DNA from: a virus
Virus record (IMG/VR): IMGVR_UViG_3300045978_000161
Location: 1 to 58,222 of that record
DNA length: 58,222 nt
Reading direction: 5' to 3' (one strand)
The notes under the pieces were generated by a model that saw nothing but the letters and a program-made list of their open reading frames with translations, was not told the origin of the DNA and made no database searches. The position numbers and the translations under genes were made by a program. This document shows, one piece after another, positions 40,166 to 49,095 of this stretch; within the stretch, counting starts at the first letter, position 1; each line of letters begins with the position of its first letter.

Positions 40166-41584
40166 TCACTCGCCCGCGTGGCCTTTCACGATGTCGAACA
40201 GCTGCGAGTAGCGGTGCACGAAGCCGTCGCGCTTGTCGCGTAGATAGATCCACTTCGGCAAGATCTCAGGCTCATGCGCGCGGAGCAGTTCGCGGAACAG
40301 CGTGCACGCGCGATCGCGCGCGCCGCGGTCATACAGATAGAGCACCGCGCCGCACCGGAACCGCGGCCGCAAACCCTCCGGCAGCCGACTGGCCCAGGTG
40401 TCCCAGTTGGCTTCGATCTGCTGCGGACTCCACTCACTTCCCAGGAAGTGCTGCTCCGTCACCTCCTCTGCCGTGAAGCGCCGGGTCACGGTGAAGATGC
40501 CGGTGGTGCCCGGGTAGATCCCGCGCACGAAATCGACGATGCCGGCCTGCATGAGCACCGTCATGCAGATCACCTGGTCGTAGCTCGCGAAGTACGCGAA
40601 GTCCTGCCAGGCCATCACGTCGCCTGCCTCGAGGTGCGTGCCGAAGATCTGCAGCGCGCGCGCGATCTCGCGGAATCGCTTCGGTGCATCGGCGATCAGG
40701 CAGGAGATCCGCCCACCTTTCCAGTTGGCCGCGATGATCTCGCCCTTGTGGATCTCGACCAGGCTGCGCAGCGGTCCCAGGTTGACGGCGGCCTGTTCCT
40801 CCATCGGCCGTTCGAGCTTGCCGCCGGCCTTGTATTCGTGGATCGCCTGCCAGCGGAACCGATCGTAGGTGTGCATCGGTCGGGCCACGCCGGCGTCGCG
40901 CACACCGGCGGCGATGTAGACGGTGGCGCCCGCCAACCAGGTGCCCAGCTCCACGATCGCGCCGCGGTTCGCGCAGTCGCGTGCGAGCTCGTAATACGCG
41001 AACTTCTCCGCCGGCGTGGTCATGGACGGGATCTCGATCGCGCCGTCGTGGAGCGTCGGCTTGATCTCCACCTGCTCGATGTGGGAGAGATCCGGGCAGT
41101 CGGCGTGAATGGTGCGCACGCGCGCGAGGATCCAGGGCAGCTCCAGCAGCTTCGCGATCGCGACGCGGTGGTTGCCGTTGTTCGAGAGGATCACTTCGCC
41201 GTCACGTGCGATGAACACCTCCGGCAGCGGCGGGATCCGGCCGTCGATGCGCTCGCGGAATCCGTGATCGCGCATGTCGGCGTACAGCGGATCCACTTCG
41301 CCGTAGTACTGCTCGAGCAGCTCGTCGATCGTGGTGCACCCGCGCACCTCCTCGCCCCGACCGATGCGCACGCTGTAGATCTCCTTGAAAAGATCCGTTT
41401 CCTCCCATCGCCGGCCCTCGCGGAAGCGCTGCGCCATGGCGCGGTGCTTCGCCGCATCGTCCAGCGACATGCGCCTTGCGGTGTCCCAGTCGCCCGGGTG
41501 CCAGCCCTTCGGCAAGTCGCTAATGAAATCGAGCTTGAAGCGGATCCGCGCGGGATCCACGCGGATGATGTCGCTGTGCTGCAC
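40166..41584 (-). CDS. ParB/Srx and methyltransferase fusion
   Basis: 472 residues from a GTG with GGGGAG upstream. Residues 110-160 carry SNNGNHRVAIAKLL, the loop of ParB/Srx-type domains. Residues 195-340 hold an AdoMet fold with IVELGTWLAGATVY (210-223) of the Methyltransf_24 type. The C-terminal 130 residues are helical with aromatic pairs. Fusions of these two modules are unusual; the first may grip a nucleotide or phosphate and the second methylate a sugar. Confidence 0.7.
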   Translation of the reverse strand: MQHSDIIRVDPARIRFKLDFISDLPKGWHPGDWDTARRMSLDDAAKHRAMAQRFREGRRWEETDLFKEIYSVRIGRGEEVRGCTTIDELLEQYYGEVDPLYADMRDHGFRERIDGRIPPLPEVFIARDGEVILSNNGNHRVAIAKLLELPWILARVRTIHADCPDLSHIEQVEIKPTLHDGAIEIPSMTTPAEKFAYYELARDCANRGAIVELGTWLAGATVYIAAGVRDAGVARPMHTYDRFRWQAIHEYKAGGKLERPMEEQAAVNLGPLRSLVEIHKGEIIAANWKGGRISCLIADAPKRFREIARALQIFGTHLEAGDVMAWQDFAYFASYDQVICMTVLMQAGIVDFVRGIYPGTTGIFTVTRRFTAEEVTEQHFLGSEWSPQQIEANWDTWASRLPEGLRPRFRCGAVLYLYDRGARDRACTLFRELLRAHEPEILPKWIYLRDKRDGFVHRYSQLFDIVKGHAGE

Positions 41585-41586
41585 GG

Positions 41587-42273
41587 TCAGTCTCCCCAGA
41601 ATAAAAACGCATGGTGCCCGCTGCTCCAGCGGCAGGACTTCTCAAACCAGTTCCACACCTCGCGCGGCCGCGCCTCGTTGCTGGTGAGCGTGATGTAGAT
41701 GCGGCCGCCTGGCGCGAGCTGCGAGCGGCAGCAATCGAGAAAATAGTTCCAGGCCGTCACGTCCCAGAGTGGTGCGAGATCGAACTCGACCATGGTGGCG
41801 GTGATGCGATCGAAGGTGCCGAGCTGCGGCAGCGGCGTCATCGGCATCAGGCGATGCGGATGCTTCTCCACCCCGAAGAATTTGCACAGCCGCGTGTACA
41901 GGTGCGGCTCCGGCAGCGGCATATCCAGGCCAATCGTGTGATGGCCGCAGTAGCGCGCCGCGAGTCCCAGGTGACCCGGCCCGCAACCGATGTCCAGGAT
42001 CCGAAGCTCGCGCCAGCTGTCGGCCTGCAGGCCAGCGGCGAAGCGATCGAGCTGGCCGAACTTGTGGTGGATCCAGTACACCAGGTTCAAGTACTTGCGC
42101 ACCTGATACGGCTCGCTGCGGAAGCGGTGCTGAATCCGCGAGTACTCGATGTGATCGAGCTGCGTGCGCAGCCACCGCAGTAGATCGGCCTGCGCGATCG
42201 ACGCCGTGCGCAGCGCGTCCGACAGCGCCATGTCGAGACGCTGCTCCGCGCCGTCGATCACCTCCTGCTTCAC
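41587..42273 (-). CDS. AdoMet-dependent methyltransferase
   Basis: 228 residues from a GTG at 42273 (GTGA overlap). LDIGCGPGHLGLAA at about residues 93-106 is motif I of class I methyltransferases; FDRITATMVEFDLAPLW and PGGRIYITL follow in the right order. Its N-terminal helix bundle is substrate-facing. It is the third enzyme of the cassette. Substrate unknown, probably a sugar or small molecule. Confidence 0.8.
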   Translation of the reverse strand: MKQEVIDGAEQRLDMALSDALRTASIAQADLLRWLRTQLDHIEYSRIQHRFRSEPYQVRKYLNLVYWIHHKFGQLDRFAAGLQADSWRELRILDIGCGPGHLGLAARYCGHHTIGLDMPLPEPHLYTRLCKFFGVEKHPHRLMPMTPLPQLGTFDRITATMVEFDLAPLWDVTAWNYFLDCCRSQLAPGGRIYITLTSNEARPREVWNWFEKSCRWSSGHHAFLFWGD

Positions 42274-42875
42274 GGGCGCACCCCGACCACGATCGGATCG
42301 CCGTGGTCGAGTGTCGTCTCGATGCGATAGGCCGCGCCCTCCAGGAGCGCGGTCATGCCCTCGATCGCAGCCAGGAAATTGAAGCGGCCGAGTTCGCTGC
42401 GTGGCTCTTGCCGGTGCTGCTGCTGGCGGCCGCGGTTTCCACAGAGCACGATCCGCTTGACGCCGGCGGCCGCGGCCGCGGCCATGACGCGCGGTGCGTG
42501 CTCGCGCATGTAGTAGATGGCCCGCACCGCGATGAGCACGTCGACGCCGGCGAGCAATCCGAAGTTCTCCAGGATGTCGCCGCAGACGAGCTGCGCCCGG
42601 CGGGTGTCGAAGCCGAGCGTGTTCCAGCGCTGCTGCAGCCGCAGGCTCGCGTGGTGTCGATCGGGTCGCAGCTCCAGGCCGATCGCGTTGGTAACCAGGC
42701 GCTCGCGCGCGAGGAGCAGCGTGAGCACACCTTCGGCGGCGCCGATCTCCAGTGCGCACTCGCCCTTGATGTACGGAACCAGGCGCGTGTACTTCGCCGG
42801 CACCACCCCGTCACGGATGTCGGCGCCATGGCGCTTGTACGCGAGCGATGGGCGCTCGTTTTCTTCTACTGGCAT
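42270..42875 (-). CDS. AdoMet-dependent methyltransferase
   Basis: 201 residues. CALEIGAAEGVLTLLLA (40-56) is motif I with Ala replacing the usual Gly at one place; LVCGDILENF and DVLIAVRAIYYM follow. The start at 42875 overlaps the previous stop (TGATG). A class I methyltransferase for a small acceptor; partner of the others in the cassette. Confidence 0.75.
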   Translation of the reverse strand: MPVEENERPSLAYKRHGADIRDGVVPAKYTRLVPYIKGECALEIGAAEGVLTLLLARERLVTNAIGLELRPDRHHASLRLQQRWNTLGFDTRRAQLVCGDILENFGLLAGVDVLIAVRAIYYMREHAPRVMAAAAAAGVKRIVLCGNRGRQQQHRQEPRSELGRFNFLAAIEGMTALLEGAAYRIETTLDHGDPIVVGVRP

Positions 42876-43672
42876 CACGGACTCCCCAGAAAAACGGCCT
42901 TGTGGTCTCTCACCAGCGGATCCGCCTCCTTGGCGGTCAGCTCCAGCACCTCGCCGGCGTTGAACGGCCGGTGCGCGATTACACAGTCCGAAAGAGTGCG
43001 CACTGTCCGCGACCGCAAATCCCGCAACAACAATTCCCGATCGACTACAGGCTCCGGCGTTTCACGTGGATCATAGTGCGCACACTTCTCGCGGAACAGA
43101 GGGCTGCATCCGAGCGCGCGGTACTGCGCCGGAAAGACTGCTAACAAAGTGCACCACCGTTGAAGATGTTGCACTGGAGTGGCGGCGCGTCCGGACGATC
43201 GCGCTTTCGGCGCGTCGTGATACGTCGCGCCTTCCCACAGATCCATGCCCATGAGGATGATCGGCGCGCAGCCCATGAGCCGCGCGCACCAGGCCGCGGC
43301 CATGCTCGAGCTGGGGCCCGGCATGTACGTCAATCGCCAGTCGCCCCATGGGTGCCGCGAGATCACCGGCACATCCCACGGCGCACCGTCGCGCGCCGGC
43401 GGTGGCAGATCCCTCATGCCGATGTCCCGGCGGACGCGCTCCTCGATCCGGTCTGCACATACGACGTAGCTACAACGTCGTGACAGCGCCGGCCGGTCCT
43501 TCAGCAGCCGTAAGCCGTGATCGTTTACCGATAGATAGAGCGCGTCCGCCGGCGCCTGCTCGATGTGCGTCGCGAGAGAGGGCCCGCCACCCATGATCAC
43601 GGCCGCGCGGCCAGGGTGCGCGAGCACCAGGTCGCGCACCGTGCGATACGGCGGCCAGGCAGTGCGGCGCAT
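42875..43672 (-). CDS. DUF115/MptE-like glycosyltransferase-related protein
   Basis: 265 residues. AAVIMGGGPSL at 23-33, followed by SVNDHGLRLL and VVCADR, matches DUF115 (MAF flagellin glycosylation and 6-hydroxymethylpterin pyrophosphokinase MptE-like) proteins, where GxGPSL binds a nucleotide. TAATG overlap with the connector gene. First gene of the cassette; it may prepare or transfer a sugar. The family also appears in phage surface modification islands. Confidence 0.75.
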   Translation of the reverse strand: MRRTAWPPYRTVRDLVLAHPGRAAVIMGGGPSLATHIEQAPADALYLSVNDHGLRLLKDRPALSRRCSYVVCADRIEERVRRDIGMRDLPPPARDGAPWDVPVISRHPWGDWRLTYMPGPSSSMAAAWCARLMGCAPIILMGMDLWEGATYHDAPKARSSGRAATPVQHLQRWCTLLAVFPAQYRALGCSPLFREKCAHYDPRETPEPVVDRELLLRDLRSRTVRTLSDCVIAHRPFNAGEVLELTAKEADPLVRDHKAVFLGSP

Positions 43673-44118
43673 TACGCGCGCTTGGTCAGATCGTTTTTGC
43701 GGGTGTAGTAGCGGATGCGCCAGCGCGTGAGGGCGACGATCACGAACACGCCACCGTCGTTTGCTGTGGCCCAGAGCGTGTTCAGCTCGCGAACTCCGAG
43801 CGCCTTGCCAGAGAGCTTGGTGTCGCCGAGTGTTGCGACGATGTGCTCCAGCAGCGGCTCGATCGCGTCGTCTGCTTCTTCGGGCAACTCCACCGGCACG
43901 ATCGCCTGGATGAGCAGCACCATGTTCCGCTCTGTCAGTGGGCCGGAGTCGCCGCCCACCTGGTCGGCATCTTCGTCCTGGAAGAATGCGGCGAGCCGCG
44001 CGGCGCGGATCTTTTCACCGGGGATGAATCGCCGGCGCGTGCACTCCGGGACATCGGTCGGCCGATCGGTGTTGAGCTCCTGGATGGCCTGGTCGCGGAT
44101 CTCGGTGCGGACGCTCAT
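43672..44118 (-). CDS. Head-tail or tail completion protein
   Basis: 148 residues from the ATG at 44118 (ATGA overlap). Helix then strands, with the position of tail completion proteins (lambda U) between connector and tail tube. No diagnostic motif. Confidence 0.6.
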   Translation of the reverse strand: MSVRTEIRDQAIQELNTDRPTDVPECTRRRFIPGEKIRAARLAAFFQDEDADQVGGDSGPLTERNMVLLIQAIVPVELPEEADDAIEPLLEHIVATLGDTKLSGKALGVRELNTLWATANDGGVFVIVALTRWRIRYYTRKNDLTKRA

Positions 44119-44435
44119 AACGCTTCTCCCAGTTCGATGATGGTTAGGCCCGACTCGTCGCCGCCTGGGAGCAGCTCGCGGAGGAATCGGAAGGATCCGT
44201 AGTTGTCGATGCTCACCAGCTCGTTGAGATCCAGCGTGCCGATCGCGTCGACGTACTGGCACTCGAATGAGATCCCGACCGTCTGCACGGCGCCGCCGGG
44301 CATCTGGATCTCGCGAGGCTGGTGGAAGAAGGCGCCCTGCACCTCGATGCTGCCGTCGATCAGTGCCACGGCCTTGACGATGCGGGATCCGAAGATCCTG
44401 CGGTCAAACATCGCCATGACGTCACGAACGGTCAT
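44115..44435 (-). CDS. Head-tail connector protein
   Basis: 106 residues from the ATG at 44435 with AAGGGGAC upstream. Beta-rich (AVALIDGSIEVQGAFF, GISFECQYVDAIG), compatible with lambda FII-like joining proteins. Lies directly behind the capsid gene and a hairpin that may lower its transcription. Confidence 0.6.
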   Translation of the reverse strand: MTVRDVMAMFDRRIFGSRIVKAVALIDGSIEVQGAFFHQPREIQMPGGAVQTVGISFECQYVDAIGTLDLNELVSIDNYGSFRFLRELLPGGDESGLTIIELGEAL

Positions 44436-44454
44436 CGCTGTCCCCTTGTGAAAC

Positions 44455-44486
44455 GGCCCTGGTGGCGCTCCCACACCACCAGGGCC
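44455..44486 (-). terminator. Hairpin after the capsid gene
   Basis: GGCCCTGGTGG (44455-44465) pairs perfectly with CCACCAGGGCC (44476-44486), 11 bases with a 10-base loop. It lies between the capsid stop (44507) and the connector start (44435). It probably acts as an attenuator or protects the capsid mRNA end; the T run is weak. Confidence 0.6.
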
Positions 44487-44506
44487 GGTTGGTCACCGCC
44501 TCGCGA

Positions 44507-45535
44507 TCAGACGTTGAGCTTGCCGCGCAAGAGCATCTGCGGCCGCGTCGCGACGTACAGCGGATAGCTGTACAGCTCCACCTCGACGAAGGCGTTGCGC
44601 TTCTCGTCGGGGATGGTCATCGCGTAGAAGTCCTGCCCCGGGGTGTTCACCACGTCGAACCACTCGCCGGGCGACTGGACCCGCAGGAACGCTTCCGGCG
44701 CGTTGACCGGGAAGAACTTCACGCGATCCGACTGCACGGCCACCGTGCTGTTGTCGTCGGTGCCGCGGTAGTTCATCCAGCGGATGCCGCCGAAGTCGAC
44801 CGTGCTCCACGGCGTCACGAGCTGCGCGGCGAGCGCATCGGCGCGCGCCTGCTGCGCGAGCCAGATCTCCCGCACTTCCGGGTTCTTGATCAGCGCGTCG
44901 TAGAACGTGTCGCCGGCGAGCGCTGCCACGAAGGTGGAAGGACCCCAGGCACCCTTCGATGCGCGCTGCATCTGCCGGATGATCTGGTTGCACTTCTCAC
45001 GGAACAGACCGCCAGTGAGGGCCGCGAACGCGAAGCCGATCTCCGCCGGCTGGCTGATGCCCCACTCGTCGAACCAGTTGTAGAGCACGGTGCCGTCGGC
45101 GTCGGTGACGATGCCCTGGACGGCGCCGAGTCGCATGTGCTCGTGCGTCAGCTCCAGGTCGTTGCGCAGCCTGACCGCGCGCTCCAGCACTTCGGTCTGC
45201 ACCTGCTCGAACTCGCTTTCGGTGCCGAAGGCGCGGATGCCCGCGATCTCCGACGCATTCAGCGTGTCGCCTTTCGCCAGGCGTGCGGTGCGGAAGTCCC
45301 GCAGATCCCGGGTGCCCTTCACCTGCTGCGGCAGCGGGGCGCCGCGCGGCGTGGTCTGCACCAGCGAGAGCACGTTCTCCTTGCGCTCGATGCTCACCTT
45401 CTCCGTGCGCACCGAGCGCGGCGTGAAGATGCCGAGAGTGCCGAGAAGATTCGGCTGGTACTCGACCACTTGCAGCGCTGCGGTCAACTCCTGCAGCGTG
45501 AAGGCGTTGTCGGAAAAGATGTCCATGCCAGCCAT
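44507..45535 (-). CDS. Major capsid protein, lambda GpE family
   Basis: 342 residues, the size of lambda GpE (341). Helix-rich N-terminus (FTLQELTAALQVV), TEKVSIERK strands and the C-terminal strand LYSYPLYVATRPQMLL are typical of the Phage_cap_E fold. Gene order protease-decoration-capsid also fits. A GGGAGA ribosome site precedes it. It forms the icosahedral shell. Confidence 0.93.
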   Translation of the reverse strand: MAGMDIFSDNAFTLQELTAALQVVEYQPNLLGTLGIFTPRSVRTEKVSIERKENVLSLVQTTPRGAPLPQQVKGTRDLRDFRTARLAKGDTLNASEIAGIRAFGTESEFEQVQTEVLERAVRLRNDLELTHEHMRLGAVQGIVTDADGTVLYNWFDEWGISQPAEIGFAFAALTGGLFREKCNQIIRQMQRASKGAWGPSTFVAALAGDTFYDALIKNPEVREIWLAQQARADALAAQLVTPWSTVDFGGIRWMNYRGTDDNSTVAVQSDRVKFFPVNAPEAFLRVQSPGEWFDVVNTPGQDFYAMTIPDEKRNAFVEVELYSYPLYVATRPQMLLRGKLNV

Positions 45536-45577
45536 TGTCTTTCTCCCGATGGGTTTAGGGCTGTGAGTGAGCGAAAG

Positions 45578-45946
45578 TTACGGGTACACGTTGCCGCGGA
45601 CGATGATGCCCAGGGCCTTCAGATCCGCCACCGCCGCGTCGCGATCGCCGCTGTCCTCGCTGTCGGCGAACACCAGCTCGCCGCCGTTGACTTCGCAATC
45701 ACGCACGAGTGCCGTCGCCCGCACCGCACCGTCGCTCGCGTCCACGTTGTCGAGGAGGATCGCCGCGGCCGCATTGAAGCTCGCGTCGTTGTTGTACTCC
45801 TCGTACACGCCGGCGAGCACCGCGAGCACTGCGCCCGCCTGCAACACCTGGCCCGCGGCGATCGTGATGATCTCGCGGGAGCGATGGCCGTTGGCCTCCG
45901 AAACGATGAAGCCACCGCTGTGGGGGCCTTCGGTTTTGACCGTCAT
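45578..45946 (-). CDS. Head decoration protein, lambda GpD family
   Basis: 122 residues, matching GpD (110) with a short N-terminal tail. EIITIAAGQVLQAGAVLAVL and VRDCEVNGGELVFAD follow the family pattern. It binds capsid trimers after expansion and stabilises the filled head. Located between the scaffold and the capsid gene, like lambda D. Confidence 0.9.
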   Translation of the reverse strand: MTVKTEGPHSGGFIVSEANGHRSREIITIAAGQVLQAGAVLAVLAGVYEEYNNDASFNAAAAILLDNVDASDGAVRATALVRDCEVNGGELVFADSEDSGDRDAAVADLKALGIIVRGNVYP

Positions 45947-46009
45947 GTGTGCGATCTCCTCGTGACTGGTTGAAGTGCAGGTTCTCGAATCGGCCTTCGC
46001 GCGAGCGCG

Positions 46010-46534
46010 TCAGGCTTTCTTCTTGAACTTGTCGGTGATGCTACCCCACTTGCCCTTCGACTCCGTGGTGGGCTGTCCGGTGCCGCCGTGCGCGACCGGC
46101 GCCGGCGCACCGTTGCGCAAGCTGGTCACGGTGACGCCGCGTTCCTTGGCGAGCTTGACCACGTTGGCCGCGCAGTCGGCGAAAGAGGTGCCCTTGTCGA
46201 TCGCTTCGGCGATCTCCTTGTCGAAGCCCTTGGCCGTGGCGGCCAGGCCATTGAGCTGCGCCACGCGCTCGCGTTCGGCCTTGCTGGCTTCCTCGCGCGT
46301 CTTGCCGCTGGACTCTTTCACCGCGGCGTCGATGCGCGCCTGGATCTTCGGCTCCTGCTCCTTGTCGTGCGCGGCGATCGCCTCGGCCTTGATCTTGTCC
46401 ACGTCGACTGTCTCGAGCGTGATCTCGTCGGCGGTGTGGCCGGCTTCGATCGCGGCGCGCAGCTCCGCGGTGGTGCGCACGGTGATCGGGCCGCGGTTGC
46501 CTTCGGTCGTCTTGCGGGTGGCCTGGGTGCTCAT
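46010..46534 (-). CDS. Nested scaffold protein (Nu3-like)
   Basis: 174 residues from an internal ATG at 46534 with GAGGAG eight bases upstream, in frame with the protease. The product is the charged helical C-terminal part (TRKTTEGNRG... to KKA). The arrangement is the same as lambda Nu3 inside C. Confidence 0.75.
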   Translation of the reverse strand: MSTQATRKTTEGNRGPITVRTTAELRAAIEAGHTADEITLETVDVDKIKAEAIAAHDKEQEPKIQARIDAAVKESSGKTREEASKAERERVAQLNGLAATAKGFDKEIAEAIDKGTSFADCAANVVKLAKERGVTVTSLRNGAPAPVAHGGTGQPTTESKGKWGSITDKFKKKA

Positions 46535-47365
46535 CGTGAAACTCCTCGATGGTGTGTTGCGGGCGGTCAACTCGTCGATCACGGACTCAAGTGACCCGAT
46601 CCGATCGGCCAGGCCAGCGTCGACCGCTGACTGTCCGACCATCAGACCACCGCGGCCGAAGTTCTGGAGGACATCCTCCTCATCCGTTCCGCGATTGCGG
46701 GCGACCGCGCTGACGAAAACTGCGGCGAGATCATCTACGATTTTTTGCAACTTTGCTTTGCCCGCATCCTCGGACGGATCCATCCGCTTATCGGGCGACT
46801 GGCTGCTGACGATCTCGATTGTGCGCACTCCCGCCTTCTCGTCGCGGCCGCGGGAGTCCTGGATGGTCATCACGGCGCCGATCGAGCCGAGCACGGCGGT
46901 GCGGTCGGCGACGATCTCCAGGCCGCTGGAGCCGATCCAGTACGCGGCGGAAGCCATCTGGCCGGCCGCGTAGCTGATGATGGGTTTGTCCTTCTTGGCC
47001 GCGAACACGATGTCTGCGAGCTCGTTGATGCCCGCCACCTGTCCGCCGGGGGAGTCGATCTCCAGCACGATCGCGCGCACCAGTGGATCGTCGATCGCGG
47101 TGCGGATGTCGGTCGCGAGCACCTGGGTGCTGGTGGCGCCGGAGATCTCGGAGAACAGGTTGGCGTAACGCATGATCGGGCCGCGCACCGGCACGATCGC
47201 AACGCCGTTGCGAATCTGCGCGCGGCGCGCGCCGGCGAGCCGGTTGCCCTCGCGCGAGAGCAGCGCGTCGACGTCCGTGGTGCGCTCCGCGATCGCGATG
47301 ATCGTGCGCATCATGCCTTCGGTGATCAGCCACGGCTCCGACATCACAACGTCAATGGCGCGCAT
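46010..47365 (-). CDS. Head maturation protease (S49) fused to scaffold
   Basis: 451 residues from the ATG at 47365 (TGATG overlap with the portal). A ClpP-like S49 domain fills 40-260: VLEIDSPGGQVAG and AGQMASAAYW with Ser139 as likely nucleophile. Residues 278-451 are charged helices that form the scaffold, as in lambda C/Nu3. The protease cleaves scaffold and portal during assembly. Confidence 0.9.
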   Translation of the reverse strand: MRAIDVVMSEPWLITEGMMRTIIAIAERTTDVDALLSREGNRLAGARRAQIRNGVAIVPVRGPIMRYANLFSEISGATSTQVLATDIRTAIDDPLVRAIVLEIDSPGGQVAGINELADIVFAAKKDKPIISYAAGQMASAAYWIGSSGLEIVADRTAVLGSIGAVMTIQDSRGRDEKAGVRTIEIVSSQSPDKRMDPSEDAGKAKLQKIVDDLAAVFVSAVARNRGTDEEDVLQNFGRGGLMVGQSAVDAGLADRIGSLESVIDELTARNTPSRSFTMSTQATRKTTEGNRGPITVRTTAELRAAIEAGHTADEITLETVDVDKIKAEAIAAHDKEQEPKIQARIDAAVKESSGKTREEASKAERERVAQLNGLAATAKGFDKEIAEAIDKGTSFADCAANVVKLAKERGVTVTSLRNGAPAPVAHGGTGQPTTESKGKWGSITDKFKKKA

Positions 47366-49095
47366 CACTGTCCCCCTTCCGGCGCTGCCTCCGGCTCCGG
47401 CACCTGCTGGCGCCGCGCCGGCGGCGCGTTCGGGTTCTCCGGATCCTGGCCCGGGGGATTCTGCCCCGGCCGCGCCGGATTGTCCGCGGAGCCCGGCGCC
47501 TGGCCTTGCGCCGGACGCAGCTCCATGTCGTTTGCCTTTCGCCATTTCTGCTCCCTCAGCCGCTGGCGGGCGACGGTCGACCAGTTCTCGCCCATGATCT
47601 GCGCGGTCTCGATCGTCTCGTTGCTGAAGCCGGCGTCGATGCGATCGCGCGCGGCCTGCACCTCATCCTTCTCCTGCATCGCACCGCGCGCGGGACCGAT
47701 CCAGATCGCCTTCTGATACGCGGCGCGACGCTTCGGATCCGCGTAGTCGGTGACCGTCACCTTGCCGCGGGCCACTGCCTCGTCGAACCACAGCGCGTAA
47801 TGCGGCTGGCAGAACTGCTGCACGAGCCACCACCGGCGCATGGAATAGAAGCGCCAGGCCTGCAGCATCGCGGCGCGCGCGGCGCTGTAGCTTGCCTGGT
47901 AGTTGAGGAGCAGCTCGTCGAGCGGTATCTCCAGTGCGGCGCCGATCTGCCGGCACACGGCCATGAAGAACGGGTCGTAGTTGCTGTTGGGCCGCGCGGG
48001 GTTTGCGAACTGCGCCTCCTCACCAGGTCCCAGATCCATGACGACGCCATTGCCGAGCGCCAGGCCCGACGCCTCACCCTTCGCCGTCATGCCAGGCACC
48101 GCGGGAATCGGGTTGCCCTTGTCGTCGAACTGGTTGCTCTCCCGCTTGATGAACACGGTGAACATCGCGGAGATGACCGCGGCGATCAGCTCCGCGCGCG
48201 AGTACTGCTCGAGCGTCTGCAGCGGCTCCAGGATCGGTGCGAGGTACGGCATCCCGCGCGTGGTGCCGATGCGATCCTTTTCATTCCACACCTGCAGGAT
48301 GCGGCGCCGCCCCTCCTCGTCGAAGATCTCGCGCCGGTCCCACACCATCGCGTCGACGCTCGCGAACTTGTCATCCGGGTGCCGCCGGCGGATGTGGATC
48401 GCGATCGGCCGCCCGTTGTCGGAGATCTCCACGCCGTCGAGAAGGTTGCGCGTGTCGGCCTGGCCGTTCTGATTGGTGACGCGCGCGGGGTCGATCAGCT
48501 GCACCTTGAGTTCGTACTGCGAGCCTTCGGCCGGCACCATCGGTGTCAGCGCGAAGCAGTCACCACCCAGGAGTGCGGTGATCAGCGCGAGCGACTGGAG
48601 CCCCGCGCCGTCGAGTGTCGCCTCGATGTCGACCTCCACCGGGTTGTCGTAGTAGCAAGCCCACTCCGACAGGATCTCGTTGTTCAGCTCCTCCGCCTGC
48701 TCCTCGCTGATGCCGAGCGCATCGGCGTCGACGTCGGGGTGCATGGTGAGGCCGGTGCCCACCACGTTCGTGCGCACGCGCGTCGCGGCCGCGCGCGCGA
48801 CCAGGTGGTTGCGGTACGCATCGAAGGATCGCGCCGCGGTGGTCTCGCGTTCCTTGCGCGAGTTGTCGCTGCGGCCGGATCCGAGCACCGGGCGCCAGCC
48901 GGTCATTGACCGCAGGAAATTGCTCGCGCCGCGCCACCGGGTTTCCGATCGCTGGCGCTCCACCGAGCTGCCGCTGTTCGCTTCCAGCTCCTTCAGGTGG
49001 TTGTACTGAATGCGGTGCAGGACGTTCTGCACGGCGCGCGCGGGGTTGATGGCGAACGCGATCCGCTCGCGCAGGCTCATGTCTGGAGCTTTCAT
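47365..49095 (-). CDS. Portal protein, lambda family
   Basis: 576 residues, as long as lambda B. RTNVVGTGLTMHPD, SEWACYYDNPVEVDI and LLLNYQASYSAARAAML are hallmarks of the Phage_portal_2 family. The Pro/Gln-rich C-terminal tail (about 40 residues) is probably the part trimmed by the protease. It forms the dodecameric gate for DNA. Confidence 0.95.
   Translation of the reverse strand: MKAPDMSLRERIAFAINPARAVQNVLHRIQYNHLKELEANSGSSVERQRSETRWRGASNFLRSMTGWRPVLGSGRSDNSRKERETTAARSFDAYRNHLVARAAATRVRTNVVGTGLTMHPDVDADALGISEEQAEELNNEILSEWACYYDNPVEVDIEATLDGAGLQSLALITALLGGDCFALTPMVPAEGSQYELKVQLIDPARVTNQNGQADTRNLLDGVEISDNGRPIAIHIRRRHPDDKFASVDAMVWDRREIFDEEGRRRILQVWNEKDRIGTTRGMPYLAPILEPLQTLEQYSRAELIAAVISAMFTVFIKRESNQFDDKGNPIPAVPGMTAKGEASGLALGNGVVMDLGPGEEAQFANPARPNSNYDPFFMAVCRQIGAALEIPLDELLLNYQASYSAARAAMLQAWRFYSMRRWWLVQQFCQPHYALWFDEAVARGKVTVTDYADPKRRAAYQKAIWIGPARGAMQEKDEVQAARDRIDAGFSNETIETAQIMGENWSTVARQRLREQKWRKANDMELRPAQGQAPGSADNPARPGQNPPGQDPENPNAPPARRQQVPEPEAAPEGGQ

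Noticed and set aside
40274-41698. Plus-strand open frame (474 codons) opposite the ParB/Srx-methyltransferase fusion
   Set aside because: Shadow ORF; domain motifs are only on the minus strand.
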